Positions 16,845-26,388 of a DNA stretch of 64,000 bases are shown piece by piece. The stretch is from VXRD01 sp965232265 (lineage in GTDB: Bacteria > Latescibacterota > UBA2968): contig CBDDPH010000002.1 in assembly GCA_965232265.1 (NCBI GenBank), positions 1,302,001-1,366,000 of the forward strand, in the 5' to 3' direction. A program made the translations under genes and the position numbers. The notes beneath the pieces are model-generated. The model searched no databases and was not told the DNA's origin. It was given only the letters and a program-made list of their open reading frames with translations. Every line of letters starts with the position of its first letter. Positions within the stretch are counted from its first letter, which is position 1.

Positions 16845-18437
16845 ATGATTGATCTACTGAGCTTTATCGTCTTACTGTGCGTATTTCTCGCCTGTGCCAC
16901 AGCCGCGTGGGCAGAAGAATACCACAGCAAATTGGTGTACCCGGGACCTGATGGCCGACTGGTCTATGTGCCGGATGAAAAGGGCAATATCATCCCGGAC
17001 TTCTCGCACTGCGGGTACATGGGGGGCGGCGTGGCACTGCCAGATGTGTCCATCGTATTGACCGTTCAACCCCAGGCCGAAGGAGACGACACAGCGCGAT
17101 TGCAAGCGGCAATTGACGACGTATCCAACCGCGCACCGGACGCCAATGGATTTCGCGGAACCCTGTTACTCGAGCGCGGAAAATATCGCATTGGCGGCAC
17201 CCTGCATATTCGAGCAAGTGGCGTCGTGCTGCGCGGTGAAGGCGCAGATGAAAATGGCACAGTCTTGATCGCAACGGGAAAAGGGCAGCGCACATTGATC
17301 GAATTTAGAGGCCGGGGACGCAGACCGCGAGAAATAGAAAACACGCGACAGAAAATTGTAGATGACTATGTCCCCGTAGGCGCAAGAACATTCGCCATCG
17401 CAGACGCTTCGGGACTTGCAGTCGGCGATGACATCATTGTACATCGACCCAGCACGGCAAAATGGATCGCAACCTTAGGCATGGACCGCATAGAAATGAG
17501 GCATCCCGATGTTCGGCAATGGAAACCGGGATCCTACGACTTTCACTTTGACCGCACCATAACCGCCATAAATGGCAATCGGATAACAATCGACGCGCCA
17601 ATGGGCAACGCGATAGAACGCGAATACGGCGGCGGATCGATTTACAAATACGAATATCCCGGGCGCATTGAACAGGTCGGCATCGAGAACTTGCGCGGCG
17701 TATCGGAATTTGATGAAACAGAAAAAGATCCTCGGCGAAAAAACGAATATATCGACGAAGACCACGCCTGGAACTTCGTCACATTCTCCTATGTACAAAA
17801 TGCCTGGGCGCGCGACATCACCTCGGTACACTTTGGCTATGCGTGTGTAACCATCGGCAACCAAGCAAAATGGATGACCGTGCAGGATAGCCAGTGTCTC
17901 GACCCCGTATCAAAAATCACCGGATCGCGGCGCTACTCCTTCCCCATCCACGGACAATTATCCCTCGTACAACGGTGTTATACCCGACGAGGACGCCACG
18001 ATTATGTGCTGCACGCCCGCGTACCGGGACCAAACGCTTATGTGGATTGCACAGCAGACATCGCGCATTCCGACACCGGACCCCATCACCGCTGGTCTGT
18101 TTGCACCCTATTTGACAACGTAATCGTAAACGGCAACGCCATCAACGTACAGGACCGGCAAAGCTCGGGCACCGGCCACGGTTGGGCGGGCGCGCAAAAA
18201 GTATTGTGGAATTGCGAAGCAGAGAGTTTTATCTTGCAAAAACCTCCAACATCGCAAAATTACGCCATCGGCTGCATCGGCGAGAGACGAACCGGCCGGT
18301 ATAAACGCGAAGACGGATATTGGGAATCGCACGGGCAAAAAGTAGATCCGCGCAGTCTGTACTTAAAACAACTCGAAGACCGCCTGGGCATAGAAGCCAT
18401 AAAAGCCATAGGCGCACAAATCGGAGAGGAAAATTAA
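16845..18437 (+). CDS. Secreted right-handed beta-helix protein (pectate-lyase-like fold)
   Basis: A 530-residue exported protein. The signal peptide is about residues 1-23, cut after ATAAWA. DDTARLQAAIDDV (about 80-92) is the usual opening of pectin-lyase-fold proteins, followed by GTLLLERGKYRIGGTL and HIRASGVVLRGEG rungs. Later rungs include WARDITSVHFGYACVTIGN and GPNAYVDCTADIAHSD. A basic, His-rich stretch (HGQLSLVQRCYTRRGRHD) may be the active face. It could be a polysaccharide lyase or a glycoside hydrolase; the family is not certain. AAGGAG precedes the start. The next gene begins directly after its stop codon. Confidence 0.7.
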   Translation: MIDLLSFIVLLCVFLACATAAWAEEYHSKLVYPGPDGRLVYVPDEKGNIIPDFSHCGYMGGGVALPDVSIVLTVQPQAEGDDTARLQAAIDDVSNRAPDANGFRGTLLLERGKYRIGGTLHIRASGVVLRGEGADENGTVLIATGKGQRTLIEFRGRGRRPREIENTRQKIVDDYVPVGARTFAIADASGLAVGDDIIVHRPSTAKWIATLGMDRIEMRHPDVRQWKPGSYDFHFDRTITAINGNRITIDAPMGNAIEREYGGGSIYKYEYPGRIEQVGIENLRGVSEFDETEKDPRRKNEYIDEDHAWNFVTFSYVQNAWARDITSVHFGYACVTIGNQAKWMTVQDSQCLDPVSKITGSRRYSFPIHGQLSLVQRCYTRRGRHDYVLHARVPGPNAYVDCTADIAHSDTGPHHRWSVCTLFDNVIVNGNAINVQDRQSSGTGHGWAGAQKVLWNCEAESFILQKPPTSQNYAIGCIGERRTGRYKREDGYWESHGQKVDPRSLYLKQLEDRLGIEAIKAIGAQIGEEN

Positions 18438-19178
18438 ATGGCAAAACGCAAACGACGACCACAAGCGGGACCGGAATTTATGCGGCGCACACAGTTTAAG
18501 AACCTGGGCCCAACCGGGCAGGCGCGCAGAGAACCACCGCCCATGCCCGAATTGCGTTACCAGGGCGAAACAGTAGATCTACCCGAACCCGCGCAAATCG
18601 AAACAACAAAAATCGACCTGCGCCGAGCCATAGACGAGCGCAAAAGCGAGCGGGTATTCTTCGACGATCCCATCACACTGAACGAGCTAACCTACTTACT
18701 CTGGGCAACGCAGGGCGTAAAAGAATTTGAACAGGGCGAAACATTTCGCACCGTGCCATCGGCGGGTGCGCGTCACGCATTTGAAACCTATATCGTGGTG
18801 AACAACGTGGAAGGATTGGACCGCGGGTTATACCGATACCTGGCCATGGGACACAAGCTGGGCGTAATTGACCAATCAGACGAAATTGGCGAAAGAATTG
18901 CCAACACCACCTTGCAACCCGAACTGATTCAGACAAGTGCCGCCACATTCATCTGGACAACAGTAGCCGCACGAATGACCTGGCGCTACGGCGACCGGGG
19001 ATATCGCTACATCCACCTCGATGCCGGGCATGTGGGGCAGAACCTGTATCTGGGCACCATGGCGATCAACTGCCGCGCATGCACCAGTGCGGCATTCAAC
19101 GACGATGAATTAAATCGGGTACTCAGGCTCGATGGCGTGGAACATTTTGCCGTGTACTTTGGCTCAGTGGGAAAGTAA
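18438..19178 (+). CDS. SagB-type nitroreductase-fold FMN oxidoreductase
   Basis: A 246-residue nitroreductase-fold protein of the SagB/ThcOx type. Visible signatures are RRAIDERKSERVF (FMN phosphate binding), TYLLWATQGV, TVPSAGARHAFETYIVV, and the C-terminal HLDAGHVGQNLYLGTMAI. Known SagB enzymes oxidise azolines in peptide natural products, but solo members occur widely. No YcaO cyclodehydratase is in the window, so an azole pathway is not supported. It starts directly at the stop of the beta-helix gene, with the ribosome site inside that gene. Confidence 0.8.
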   Translation: MAKRKRRPQAGPEFMRRTQFKNLGPTGQARREPPPMPELRYQGETVDLPEPAQIETTKIDLRRAIDERKSERVFFDDPITLNELTYLLWATQGVKEFEQGETFRTVPSAGARHAFETYIVVNNVEGLDRGLYRYLAMGHKLGVIDQSDEIGERIANTTLQPELIQTSAATFIWTTVAARMTWRYGDRGYRYIHLDAGHVGQNLYLGTMAINCRACTSAAFNDDELNRVLRLDGVEHFAVYFGSVGK

Positions 19179-19195
19179 ATGCGGAGGATAACACC

Positions 19196-20365
19196 ATGAA
19201 AATTGAAGCAATCGACTTTCTGATTCTCAAAAGCGAACCCGTAACCCCGGAATGGCGACCCTTGCGCACCATGCGGGAATATCCCGGCGCGCACAAAGTG
19301 CGATTTGGTCACCGGCTCTTTCAAGGCGAGGGAATTCAGATAGCAAAAAGGCCGGCGTACCTCACCCTGCTTCGCATCCGCACAGATGCAAACCTACAAA
19401 CCTGCGGTATTTTTTCCACCGGCTGGGCACAGGAAGACCTCGAATGGGCAGCACGCACATTCAAAGTACAGTGGGAACCGGAAATCGCAGGCACGGACGC
19501 GCTGGACCGGGAGTACATGTGGCACAAAATGTGGATGGCGCGACGGTATTTCCACATGGCATCCACCGCCCCGCTCGCCCTCATCGACTCCCTCCTCTGG
19601 GACCTGGCGGGCCTGCACGCACAATTACCCATCCACAAATTGCTCGGCGGATTTCGCAATCGCGTCCCCGCGTACCTCACCGAAACCGGCATCCCTTATG
19701 AAGACACGCTAAAATCTGCCCAACGAGCTGTTGACGAAGGCTACAAAGGCTTCAAAGACCACTCGATGCTCGGCGTGGAAACCAACCTCGCGCTCGCCAA
19801 AGACATCCGGGACCTCGTGGGCGACGACATGGTGCTCATGCACGATCCCGTACAACAATACACCGTCGAAGATGCGATCGCAGTCGGACGCGGACTCGAA
19901 AAACTGAATTATCTCTGGATCGAAGAACCGTTACAGGAATTTGACATCAACGGCCTGAAGCGACTCTCAGACGCAATCGACCTGCCAGTAATGGCACTGG
20001 AATCCATCCAGGGCAACCCCTATCTCGCCGCGCCGTACCTGTCAATCGGTGCCATCGACATCGTGCGCCAAACAGGACTGGGCATCACGGGACAGATGAA
20101 ATTGGCCAACCTCGCGGAAATGTTTGGACTGAACTGCCACGGGGGAAATCCCCACGTCGTCGCCGCAATCCGAAACGACGACTGGTGGGAAGTCTCGGCC
20201 TGGCCACCCACGGGCGCAGACAGATCCATCTCTGCGGCCTTTGCCGGCTTGATCGAAGAAACGACAGAAGTACGAGACGGCTACATGTACGTCCCACAAA
20301 CGCCCGGACTCGGGCGAAAAATCGACTGGGACCGCATCGAGGCGCAGACTGTGATGGAGATTTGA
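19196..20365 (+). CDS. Enolase-superfamily protein (mandelate racemase/muconate lactonizing type), variant K-x-H
   Basis: A 389-residue enolase-superfamily member with capping domain (about 1-150) and barrel. Metal ligands are Asp217 (MHDPVQ), Glu243 (IEEP) and Glu269 (ALES). The second-strand K-x-K motif is replaced by Lys187-Asp-His189 in GFKDHS, so the usual second base Lys is a His. His315 in NCHGGNP lies near the C-terminal end of the barrel. Members dehydrate or racemise sugar acids. It is third in a run with the beta-helix protein and the SagB-like enzyme, 18 bases downstream, and starts after GGAGG. Confidence 0.85.
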   Translation: MKIEAIDFLILKSEPVTPEWRPLRTMREYPGAHKVRFGHRLFQGEGIQIAKRPAYLTLLRIRTDANLQTCGIFSTGWAQEDLEWAARTFKVQWEPEIAGTDALDREYMWHKMWMARRYFHMASTAPLALIDSLLWDLAGLHAQLPIHKLLGGFRNRVPAYLTETGIPYEDTLKSAQRAVDEGYKGFKDHSMLGVETNLALAKDIRDLVGDDMVLMHDPVQQYTVEDAIAVGRGLEKLNYLWIEEPLQEFDINGLKRLSDAIDLPVMALESIQGNPYLAAPYLSIGAIDIVRQTGLGITGQMKLANLAEMFGLNCHGGNPHVVAAIRNDDWWEVSAWPPTGADRSISAAFAGLIEETTEVRDGYMYVPQTPGLGRKIDWDRIEAQTVMEI

Positions 20366-20374
20366 GTAAATTCC

Positions 20375-21493
20375 CTACCCCAACCATCGCTTTCGGGGAA
20401 ACCGCGCATAGACGTACTGACTGTCATAGGTATTGTCCTCCGCGTATGACGAACGCCCGCGCAGCAACTCGCACGCATATCTCTCGATCTCTTCATCCAC
20501 CAGATCAACACCCAGGCCTGGCCCCTCGGGAATCCCGATATAACTATCGACCACTTTCGGCTGCGGAGCCATCACCTCATACCGCGCCTGAACATCGCCC
20601 GTTCGGTGCTCCCAGATCAAGAAATTTGGCAGCGTTGCACACAAATGAATAGACGCGATCTCCCCCACCGGACCCAGCGACCCATCGTGCGGCGCAAACT
20701 GGATATAGTGTGCCTCAGCCATGCCCGCGAGCTTCTTCATCTGAGCCAGACCGCCGAACCGCCCGGCATCCGGCTGGATAACATCCACAATCTCACGCTC
20801 AATAAGTTCGCGAGCGCCGTAGATATAGGCGAGCCGTTCTCCGGCAGCAAGGGGGATATTAATCGCTTCGGACACGCGGGCAAGTGCCTCCACATTCTCG
20901 GGTGCGACCGGTTCTTCGTAAAAAAATACCCCGAACTCCTCGAGCCTCCGGCCCATAGAAATCGCATCGCGCGTCGTCATCCACGGCATACCGTGCAAAT
21001 CGACCATAATATCGACATCGTCCCCCACCTCATTGCGTATCGCCGTAATATCGCGGATACAGTGCTCAATCCCCCCCATCTTGAGACCCGTAAAGCCCTG
21101 ATCCACGAGTTCCCTGGCGTGCTCGGCCGTATTCGCGTGCGTGTACACCCGCAACCGCTCGCGCATCCGACCGCCCAGCAATTGCCAGACCGGCATATTG
21201 AACGCCTTCCCCTTAATATCCCACAGCGCCATCTCAATAGCCGAAATCGCACCCGCGCCCACAATGCCCGACATCCCGTGAGTCTGCAAAAACATCTTGC
21301 TCCACAACCGCTCGATATTAAAGGGATCCTCGCCAATAATCAAGCTCGCCTTGTGGTGGATCTCCGTCTGAATACTCGGCCATGCAGTCGCCTCTCCCAC
21401 GCCATAGATCCCCTCATCCGTAAACACCCTGCAAAACAAAAAATTTCTGCCATCCTGCCCAGCAGTATAAGTCTTGACATCCGTAATCTTCAT
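20375..21493 (-). CDS. Enolase-superfamily dehydratase, galactonate-dehydratase-like
   Basis: A 372-residue protein with the full set of metal ligands: Asp165 in MVDLHGMPW, Glu193 (YEEP) and Glu219 (AGER). D-x-H-G and the later catalytic His in FAPHDG (about 269) resemble D-galactonate and related acid-sugar dehydratases. The K-x-K position reads GLKMGG. The start at 21493 gives the family-typical MKITDVKTY; the frame stays open to 21538. It converges with the K-x-H paralogue 10 bases away. The substrate is unproven. Confidence 0.87.
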   Translation of the reverse strand: MKITDVKTYTAGQDGRNFLFCRVFTDEGIYGVGEATAWPSIQTEIHHKASLIIGEDPFNIERLWSKMFLQTHGMSGIVGAGAISAIEMALWDIKGKAFNMPVWQLLGGRMRERLRVYTHANTAEHARELVDQGFTGLKMGGIEHCIRDITAIRNEVGDDVDIMVDLHGMPWMTTRDAISMGRRLEEFGVFFYEEPVAPENVEALARVSEAINIPLAAGERLAYIYGARELIEREIVDVIQPDAGRFGGLAQMKKLAGMAEAHYIQFAPHDGSLGPVGEIASIHLCATLPNFLIWEHRTGDVQARYEVMAPQPKVVDSYIGIPEGPGLGVDLVDEEIERYACELLRGRSSYAEDNTYDSQYVYARFPRKRWLG

Positions 21494-21588
21494 GCCATCA
21501 TCCCGCGTCATCGGCTTTAATCTCCGCCGCGTTTCCAATACACGCCTTCATCTGCGCCATCCGCGTCATCTGTCTAATCCGCGATCGA

Positions 21589-23595
21589 TCAGGGATCGCA
21601 ATGAATCTCGTGCCCATCTCCGGGAAACCAGAAAACATCGACAAAAACACCCAGAAAAACGCCGGCAATATAGCCCATAATCATACCCAGGAAAAAGGGT
21701 GCATAGTGCCGATAGCGCTCCAAACCGCCCAACTTCATAATAATCGTCTTCACACCCCACATCAGGAAAATACTAAAAGAATTATCCTGCATTTCGACCA
21801 TGCCACAGATCGTAAACCCAATGGGATGAATCGGAAAGCCCGGGAAGCGATACCGCAAAAAGTAGAGCGTAGCCGTAAAAATACCGCCGATACCCATAAA
21901 CAAAACGCGATTCCAATCCGTAAACAGCACATCGCCCTGAATTCGGGACACAGCCAGCCGACTAAAACCCGCCCCATTGAGAGATCCAATACCCTTAAAC
22001 GTCGTCCGGCCAAAATTGGCACTGCCAATACCGTAATACCCCTGATAGATAACGAATATGATAACCACTGCCGCGCCGAGCAAACAGCCGATGAGCACAG
22101 TCGGTGCCACGGCTTTTCGGCTGCGCTTTGCCATCGCCATGCTCAACCGCGGAACATGTGCCATCTGCGTTGTCGCAAACGTCTTCCCATCGGCCACGAG
22201 ACTCATCGTAAGCGTCAAAATAGAAGCGCCAGCAGGCCCCATATTCCCAACGCCCACGGCATGCCATGTAAATCCCGGCGCCGTGAGCGGCACCCGAAGA
22301 TAGACCAGACCGCTCTCCACCACAATGCGGGACATCCCCACAAACAAAACGAGCATCGCAAATGACCATGCGAGAATCGTCTCCACTCCCATCCCAGCGC
22401 GCCAGAACCAGAGAAACACAAAACCGCAACACGCCAGCAAAAGCCAGACAGCCGTGCGATAAGACATAATCTCTTCGGAATCATCTACACGCTCATCGCG
22501 CAAAAACGCCTTGCGAAACACATCTCGAAAATGAGACCGCGCAATCCAGAACCCCCAGCCGACAAAAACGGCCATCCCCCCAAATGTCATCCAGCCAATC
22601 GCCGGATGGCTCGAACTCCACGGATCGTTCGCGCCCAAATCCAGACCAAAGCGGTTGAACAGCCCCACCACACAGATCTGAACCACGTGGAAAAACCACA
22701 GGCTGAAGAGCACCTCCAGCTTGGTAAAATACCCCAGACAAAACGTGAGCAACACAAACGTCGTCACAATACTCGGAAATCCCGGCGCCACCGAAATCAC
22801 ATTTCGCCCATATCGCCCTGCCAGAAAGGGAAACATCGGCAGATTGACCGTGAACCACGTAAACACATTCCACGCAATAATCGCAAACGTAAGCCCAAAT
22901 CCCCATTGAAACAGGCGATTCCGCACAAGCGTCCTCAGCGTACCCGTCGTACCCGAAACACCCGTGAGTTCCAGCAGTGCCGTGGCGACCGGAAAAGACA
23001 GCCGCTCGTATTCCATCCACTGTTTCCGCAACAAAACGCTCAAACACAGATGAATCGCCAAAATACTCGCAATCAGCGCACCCCACCAGAAAAGCACCGA
23101 AAACCACTCGCCCCACGGAAACGCTGCACCGGGCACTTGCCCCTCGTAAAATCCGCGCACCGCATCGCGGCTGGTAATCGTCGTCCAACTCGGCATGTAC
23201 GGCAAAAGCAACTCATCAAACCGGTTCTCTGGCGACGCGTAATACGCCGGCATCGTCAGCATCTGCAAAAACCACACCGTGAGCCACTCGCCCTGCATCG
23301 TAGATGCGACAAAACCGATACAGCAAACCGTGAGCAATTCCGTTGGAGAGAACCCGATACCGCGCCGCTCGAGAAAAGCGTTCAGAATGAGAAGCCCCAC
23401 GAAAGGAATGAGCATCGCCATCGAAAGGTGCGAATGATCGGCCCGCGTTGAATTTACCACAAAACTGGTATAGGTCGGCCACAGGGGCATGAGCACAGCC
23501 ATACCCAGCCCAATCAGGAGGGATCGTTTGGTAATAACAGAAGAGCCTTCGGCCGTTTCGCCTTTGGGAAGGCGTGGTTCTGGAGATGCGGACAT
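21589..23595 (-). CDS. Large polytopic membrane protein (DUF6785/DUF6784-like, OPT-transporter-like)
   Basis: A 668-residue integral membrane protein with about 14-16 hydrophobic segments, starting with SLLIGLGMAVLMPLWPTY (about 26-43). Conserved-looking loops include ERRGIGFSPTELLTVCCIGF, LRKQWMEYERLSFPVATALLEL and MVEMQDNSFSIFLMWGVK. The Tyr-Glu-Arg-Leu-x-Phe-Pro element is typical of oligopeptide-transporter-like proteins abundant in Planctomycetes and Poribacteria. The substrate is unknown; a sugar-acid or oligomer is plausible from context. It follows the UxuA-like gene by 3 bases and is certainly in its operon. Confidence 0.75.
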   Translation of the reverse strand: MSASPEPRLPKGETAEGSSVITKRSLLIGLGMAVLMPLWPTYTSFVVNSTRADHSHLSMAMLIPFVGLLILNAFLERRGIGFSPTELLTVCCIGFVASTMQGEWLTVWFLQMLTMPAYYASPENRFDELLLPYMPSWTTITSRDAVRGFYEGQVPGAAFPWGEWFSVLFWWGALIASILAIHLCLSVLLRKQWMEYERLSFPVATALLELTGVSGTTGTLRTLVRNRLFQWGFGLTFAIIAWNVFTWFTVNLPMFPFLAGRYGRNVISVAPGFPSIVTTFVLLTFCLGYFTKLEVLFSLWFFHVVQICVVGLFNRFGLDLGANDPWSSSHPAIGWMTFGGMAVFVGWGFWIARSHFRDVFRKAFLRDERVDDSEEIMSYRTAVWLLLACCGFVFLWFWRAGMGVETILAWSFAMLVLFVGMSRIVVESGLVYLRVPLTAPGFTWHAVGVGNMGPAGASILTLTMSLVADGKTFATTQMAHVPRLSMAMAKRSRKAVAPTVLIGCLLGAAVVIIFVIYQGYYGIGSANFGRTTFKGIGSLNGAGFSRLAVSRIQGDVLFTDWNRVLFMGIGGIFTATLYFLRYRFPGFPIHPIGFTICGMVEMQDNSFSIFLMWGVKTIIMKLGGLERYRHYAPFFLGMIMGYIAGVFLGVFVDVFWFPGDGHEIHCDP

Positions 23596-23598
23596 AGA

Positions 23599-24582
23599 TT
23601 ACTCTTCATTAACCGCTTGCAGCAGCGCGTGGATGTACCCATACGTGTACGCAAAACCGACCTGCCTCGATTCGGGACCGGAAATACCCGGAACGTGATC
23701 GGGCATAATCATATATTCGTACCCGACTTCTTTGAACGTCCGCAAAGCCTTCAGCATATCTACATCGCCCTCATCGGGAAACACCTCGACAAAATTGCGA
23801 AGCCCACCCTTGATATTGCGGAAATGCACATTGAAAATCTTCTTGCGCTCTCCAAAATAACGGATCACATCATAGGCGTCCGCACTGGGATCTTCCAAGC
23901 TCTCGGACATACAGCCCAAGCAGAAATTCAACCCATTGTACGGACTATCGTACAAATCGATAAACTTCTTAAACCCATCCACCATACCCAGCACGCGCGC
24001 GACCCCTCGATACGTCGTCCCATATCCGATACCCGGATCCGAGGGATGACACGCCATCTGGATCTTGTACTCCTCCGCCACAGGCATAATATTCTGCAAC
24101 CAGTGATCGATGCGCGCCCACATCTCGTCTTCATCCGCAGCGCCGCCTTCAAACTCGCCCAGAGATTGATCCAATTTATCGTACTCAAACGACGACAGCC
24201 TCGCGCCCCCGCGTCCGTATCGCGGCTCTGTCCGCATATGCCCCAAAATCGTGATATTGTAATTCAGCCCGCGCAACCCCGCTTCCGCCGCCATTCTAAC
24301 CGTCTCGCACATTCGCTCAATAGCCCGGTCACGCTCGTCGCTTGGACCCAAGAAAATCGCACCAGCCTCGTTTTGGAAAGCACTGCTTGACCCCAGCGGA
24401 ATGTGAATCATCTCGAGATTGATGCCGTATTTATCATACCGATCGCGCATGGACTTAATCGCATCGGCTGTCCACTCCGCCCAGGGGCCCTCCGGTGTTT
24501 GATCGACATTAAACACCCCGAGTTGTGCGAGAACCTCGATATCCGTGTCGTTCCGACAACCCACCTGTGTTCCGATATACAT
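23599..24582 (-). CDS. UxuA-like mannonate dehydratase family protein
   Basis: A 327-residue TIM-barrel protein of the UxuA family, which dehydrates D-mannonate to 2-keto-3-deoxygluconate. Family signatures are IQMACHPSDPG, NFCLGCMSES, KIFNVHFRNIKGG, FVEVFPDEGDVDM and the C-terminal MPDHVPGI. The start at 24582 is fixed by GGAGG six bases upstream; the ATG at 24594 overlaps that site. The gene leads a two-gene operon with the membrane protein, pointing to uptake and breakdown of an aldonic or uronic acid. True UxuA is usually somewhat longer, so a related acid may be the substrate. Confidence 0.82.
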   Translation of the reverse strand: MYIGTQVGCRNDTDIEVLAQLGVFNVDQTPEGPWAEWTADAIKSMRDRYDKYGINLEMIHIPLGSSSAFQNEAGAIFLGPSDERDRAIERMCETVRMAAEAGLRGLNYNITILGHMRTEPRYGRGGARLSSFEYDKLDQSLGEFEGGAADEDEMWARIDHWLQNIMPVAEEYKIQMACHPSDPGIGYGTTYRGVARVLGMVDGFKKFIDLYDSPYNGLNFCLGCMSESLEDPSADAYDVIRYFGERKKIFNVHFRNIKGGLRNFVEVFPDEGDVDMLKALRTFKEVGYEYMIMPDHVPGISGPESRQVGFAYTYGYIHALLQAVNEE

Positions 24583-24700
24583 GATAGCCTCCAATTTGTG
24601 AAGTTAGAACTGCGATAGTGCGTTAAATGCCAAAATAAGTTCCGATTCTCTCAATGTCAATGTGTATGATTTGGCTTTTTATTTAAAAACTTCTGTGATG

Positions 24701-24740
24701 AAAAAAGCCCTCGAGCAATAAGCTATAGGGCTTTTATTTT
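24701..24740 (-). terminator. Rho-independent terminator after the Ldh_2 gene
   Basis: AAAAGCCCT and AGGGCTTTT form a perfect stem around a 13-base loop, with T-runs on both sides. It lies downstream of the minus-strand Ldh_2 gene and before the UxuA-like operon. Confidence 0.8.
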
Positions 24741-24756
24741 TTGTAACGATCAGCGA

Positions 24757-24796
24757 CTTCCCGGATCGCGGCTCAACATCCTGCCGCGATGACAAT
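24757..24796. repeat. Dispersed repeat family B, copy 2
   Basis: It reads CCCGGATCGCGGCTCAACAT, then CCTGCCGCGATGACAA. This matches the other family B copies through GGATYGCGGCT and GCCGCRATGAC. Confidence 0.75.
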
Positions 24797-24820
24797 CTGC
24801 CTCTTCTCACTTCACACTTC

Positions 24821-25822
24821 TCAATCCCAAGGAAGCGACACCCCCAGACGCGCGCTAACCTCGCGTGCGTTTTCCTGTTCCATCTCGCCATAGCGAATAC
24901 CCTCGGCGCGGTGGCGCACCATGCGCTCTTCTTCAATCGCACCCGGCAGCAGCGCGCGGTCGTGTCCCGGCATCGGTTCGTACGTCTCGCGCACCGTTCT
25001 CACCATGTGATCTGACTCAGCCCGGAAAACCTCCTCGGAAACCGCCTGATCAACGCGGATCGCAAGAACACAACCACCCGCACCTGACGCGGGCCATTTC
25101 TCTTTCATCTCATGAGAAGACGGAAGACCGGTCCCCGCCAACCCACCCCCCATAATCGAAGCCACCGCCGTGTATCCGATACTCTTAAAAAACGCCGCCG
25201 GAATCATCTCGAACAAAGCCTCAAACTCCGGACCCCGCTGATAATCTGCCAAAATACAGGTCGCCGCATCGAGAACAATCGGCGGCTCATCCCCAGAGGG
25301 AATCGCAAAACATATTGGCGGATTTCCAAAATAGCCGAGAAGTGGTCCCCTGCCATCTCTCTTTGCATTGCCCTGCTGCCTGCCCTGCACGCAAAAACCA
25401 ATACACCCCGCCTCGGAACACATCCGCGCATAATGACCCGCCGAACCAATATGCCCCACATGTCGCGCCAGCCCCATGCCCATACCCAGCTCTTTCGCTT
25501 TGCGAATCGCGTGCTCTGCCGCTCGCACCATCGGGAGATACCCCACCGTGCCATCCCCATCAATAACAGCACACGTCGGCGTCTCACGGATAACCCGCAC
25601 ATTGGGCCGCGGATTGAGACTCCCATTTTCAAAACTCTTACAATAGCCATTCACAGTCCGCGTACCGTGGCTGCGAACACCTCGCAGATCGCTATTGACC
25701 AGAAGGCGACTGATAACCCGCGCGTGCTCGGTCTCAAGCCCGGCCTTCTCAAAACAAGCCGCGGCAAAATCCAGCAGGCGATCTTCATAGACGCGGACGA
25801 ATGATTCAGGAGGTCGGTTCAT
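24821..25822 (-). CDS. Ldh_2-family NAD(P)-dependent 2-hydroxyacid oxidoreductase
   Basis: A 333-residue complete member of the malate/L-lactate/ureidoglycolate dehydrogenase family. It shows the catalytic SHG (RGVRSHGTRTV), PRPNV, DGDGTVGYLP, ARHVGHIGSAGHYA and the late GTGLPSSHE loop. The start at 25822 gives MNRPPESFVRVYED; an upstream extension to 25954 runs into a palindromic repeat. It is paralogous to the partial gene at the left edge and the one at 43377. It is followed by its own terminator and lies upstream of the UxuA-like operon. Confidence 0.88.
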   Translation of the reverse strand: MNRPPESFVRVYEDRLLDFAAACFEKAGLETEHARVISRLLVNSDLRGVRSHGTRTVNGYCKSFENGSLNPRPNVRVIRETPTCAVIDGDGTVGYLPMVRAAEHAIRKAKELGMGMGLARHVGHIGSAGHYARMCSEAGCIGFCVQGRQQGNAKRDGRGPLLGYFGNPPICFAIPSGDEPPIVLDAATCILADYQRGPEFEALFEMIPAAFFKSIGYTAVASIMGGGLAGTGLPSSHEMKEKWPASGAGGCVLAIRVDQAVSEEVFRAESDHMVRTVRETYEPMPGHDRALLPGAIEEERMVRHRAEGIRYGEMEQENAREVSARLGVSLPWD

Positions 25823-25849
25823 AGAAAAAATCCAAGTGATAGGTGGACC

Positions 25850-25890
25850 TCTCCCCCCGGCCCCCTCTCCTGAGAGGAGAGGGGGAGAGT
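25850..25890. repeat. CT-rich palindromic repeat (family E, copy 1)
   Basis: CCCCCTCTCCTGAGAGGAGA continues into GGGGGAG, forming a perfect hairpin. It lies between the Ldh_2 start and the 3' end of the DUF559 gene. A relative occurs at 38258-38295. Confidence 0.75.
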
Positions 25891-25913
25891 AGGTGAGTAA
25901 TAAGGGAGTAAAA

Positions 25914-26321
25914 TTAAGTGTTAATATAAGCTCTAATGGATTGGAGAACGCCATTTAAATTATTACGGACTTCAGCATTTGGAATACGTAAAATTTGTAA
26001 TCCGCGTGCTTTGAGAATCCCATCTCGTTGTGCATCATAAGCGATCTGATCTTTATGAACTTCGCCATCAACTTCTATTACCAAGCCAGCTTTATGACAG
26101 TAGAAATCGACAATAAAACCATCAATAATTTGTTGTCGTCGAAAGTGAAAACCATCAAGCCAATTCGCACGCAACCGTTGCCAGAGACGTTTTTCTTCTG
26201 CTGTCATCTGATCTCGCAAACTTCGCGCCAGTTTTACTTTTTCAGGATTAACCTGTTGACCAATCACAATATTTCGTTTGGATTTTTTCATACAACGAAA
26301 TGTATTCAGCAAATCTTTCAT
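25914..26321 (-). CDS. DUF559 (Vsr-like endonuclease fold) protein
   Basis: A 135-residue protein of the DUF559 family, a very-short-patch-repair-like PD-(D/E)XK fold. The typical core is visible: LRDQMTAEEKRLWQRLR, HFRRQQIIDGFIVDFYC, GLVIEVDGEVHKDQ and the C-terminal LQILRIPNAEV. The candidate active-site residues are the Asp of IVDF and the Glu of VIEVDG. ATG at 26321 is used; a TTG lies two codons upstream and other in-frame ATGs follow. There is no clear ribosome site. Such genes are scattered in environmental bacteria with unknown function. Confidence 0.78.
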   Translation of the reverse strand: MKDLLNTFRCMKKSKRNIVIGQQVNPEKVKLARSLRDQMTAEEKRLWQRLRANWLDGFHFRRQQIIDGFIVDFYCHKAGLVIEVDGEVHKDQIAYDAQRDGILKARGLQILRIPNAEVRNNLNGVLQSIRAYINT

Positions 26322-26345
26322 TACCAACAGTCAATCAACCGATCA

Positions 26346-26386
26346 CAGTTCCCCCTTCCTTGTAGGAAGGGGGTTAGGGGGTAGGT
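26346..26386. repeat. Family E repeat, copy 2, abutting a stop codon
   Basis: CCCCCTTCCTTGTAGGAAGG continues GGGTTAGGGGGTAGGTC, a hairpin plus a conserved tail. The tail is repeated at 38320-38341. It ends 2-3 bases from the stop codon of the 2OG oxygenase. Confidence 0.75.
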
Positions 26387-26388
26387 CT

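Noticed and set aside
18438..19178. Azole/azoline peptide natural-product cluster around the SagB-like gene
   Set aside because: No YcaO/cyclodehydratase or precursor peptide was found in the neighbourhood.
21601..22365. A 254-codon plus-strand frame opposite the large membrane protein
   Set aside because: Basic, low-hydrophobicity translation typical of an antisense shadow; no ribosome site and no family.
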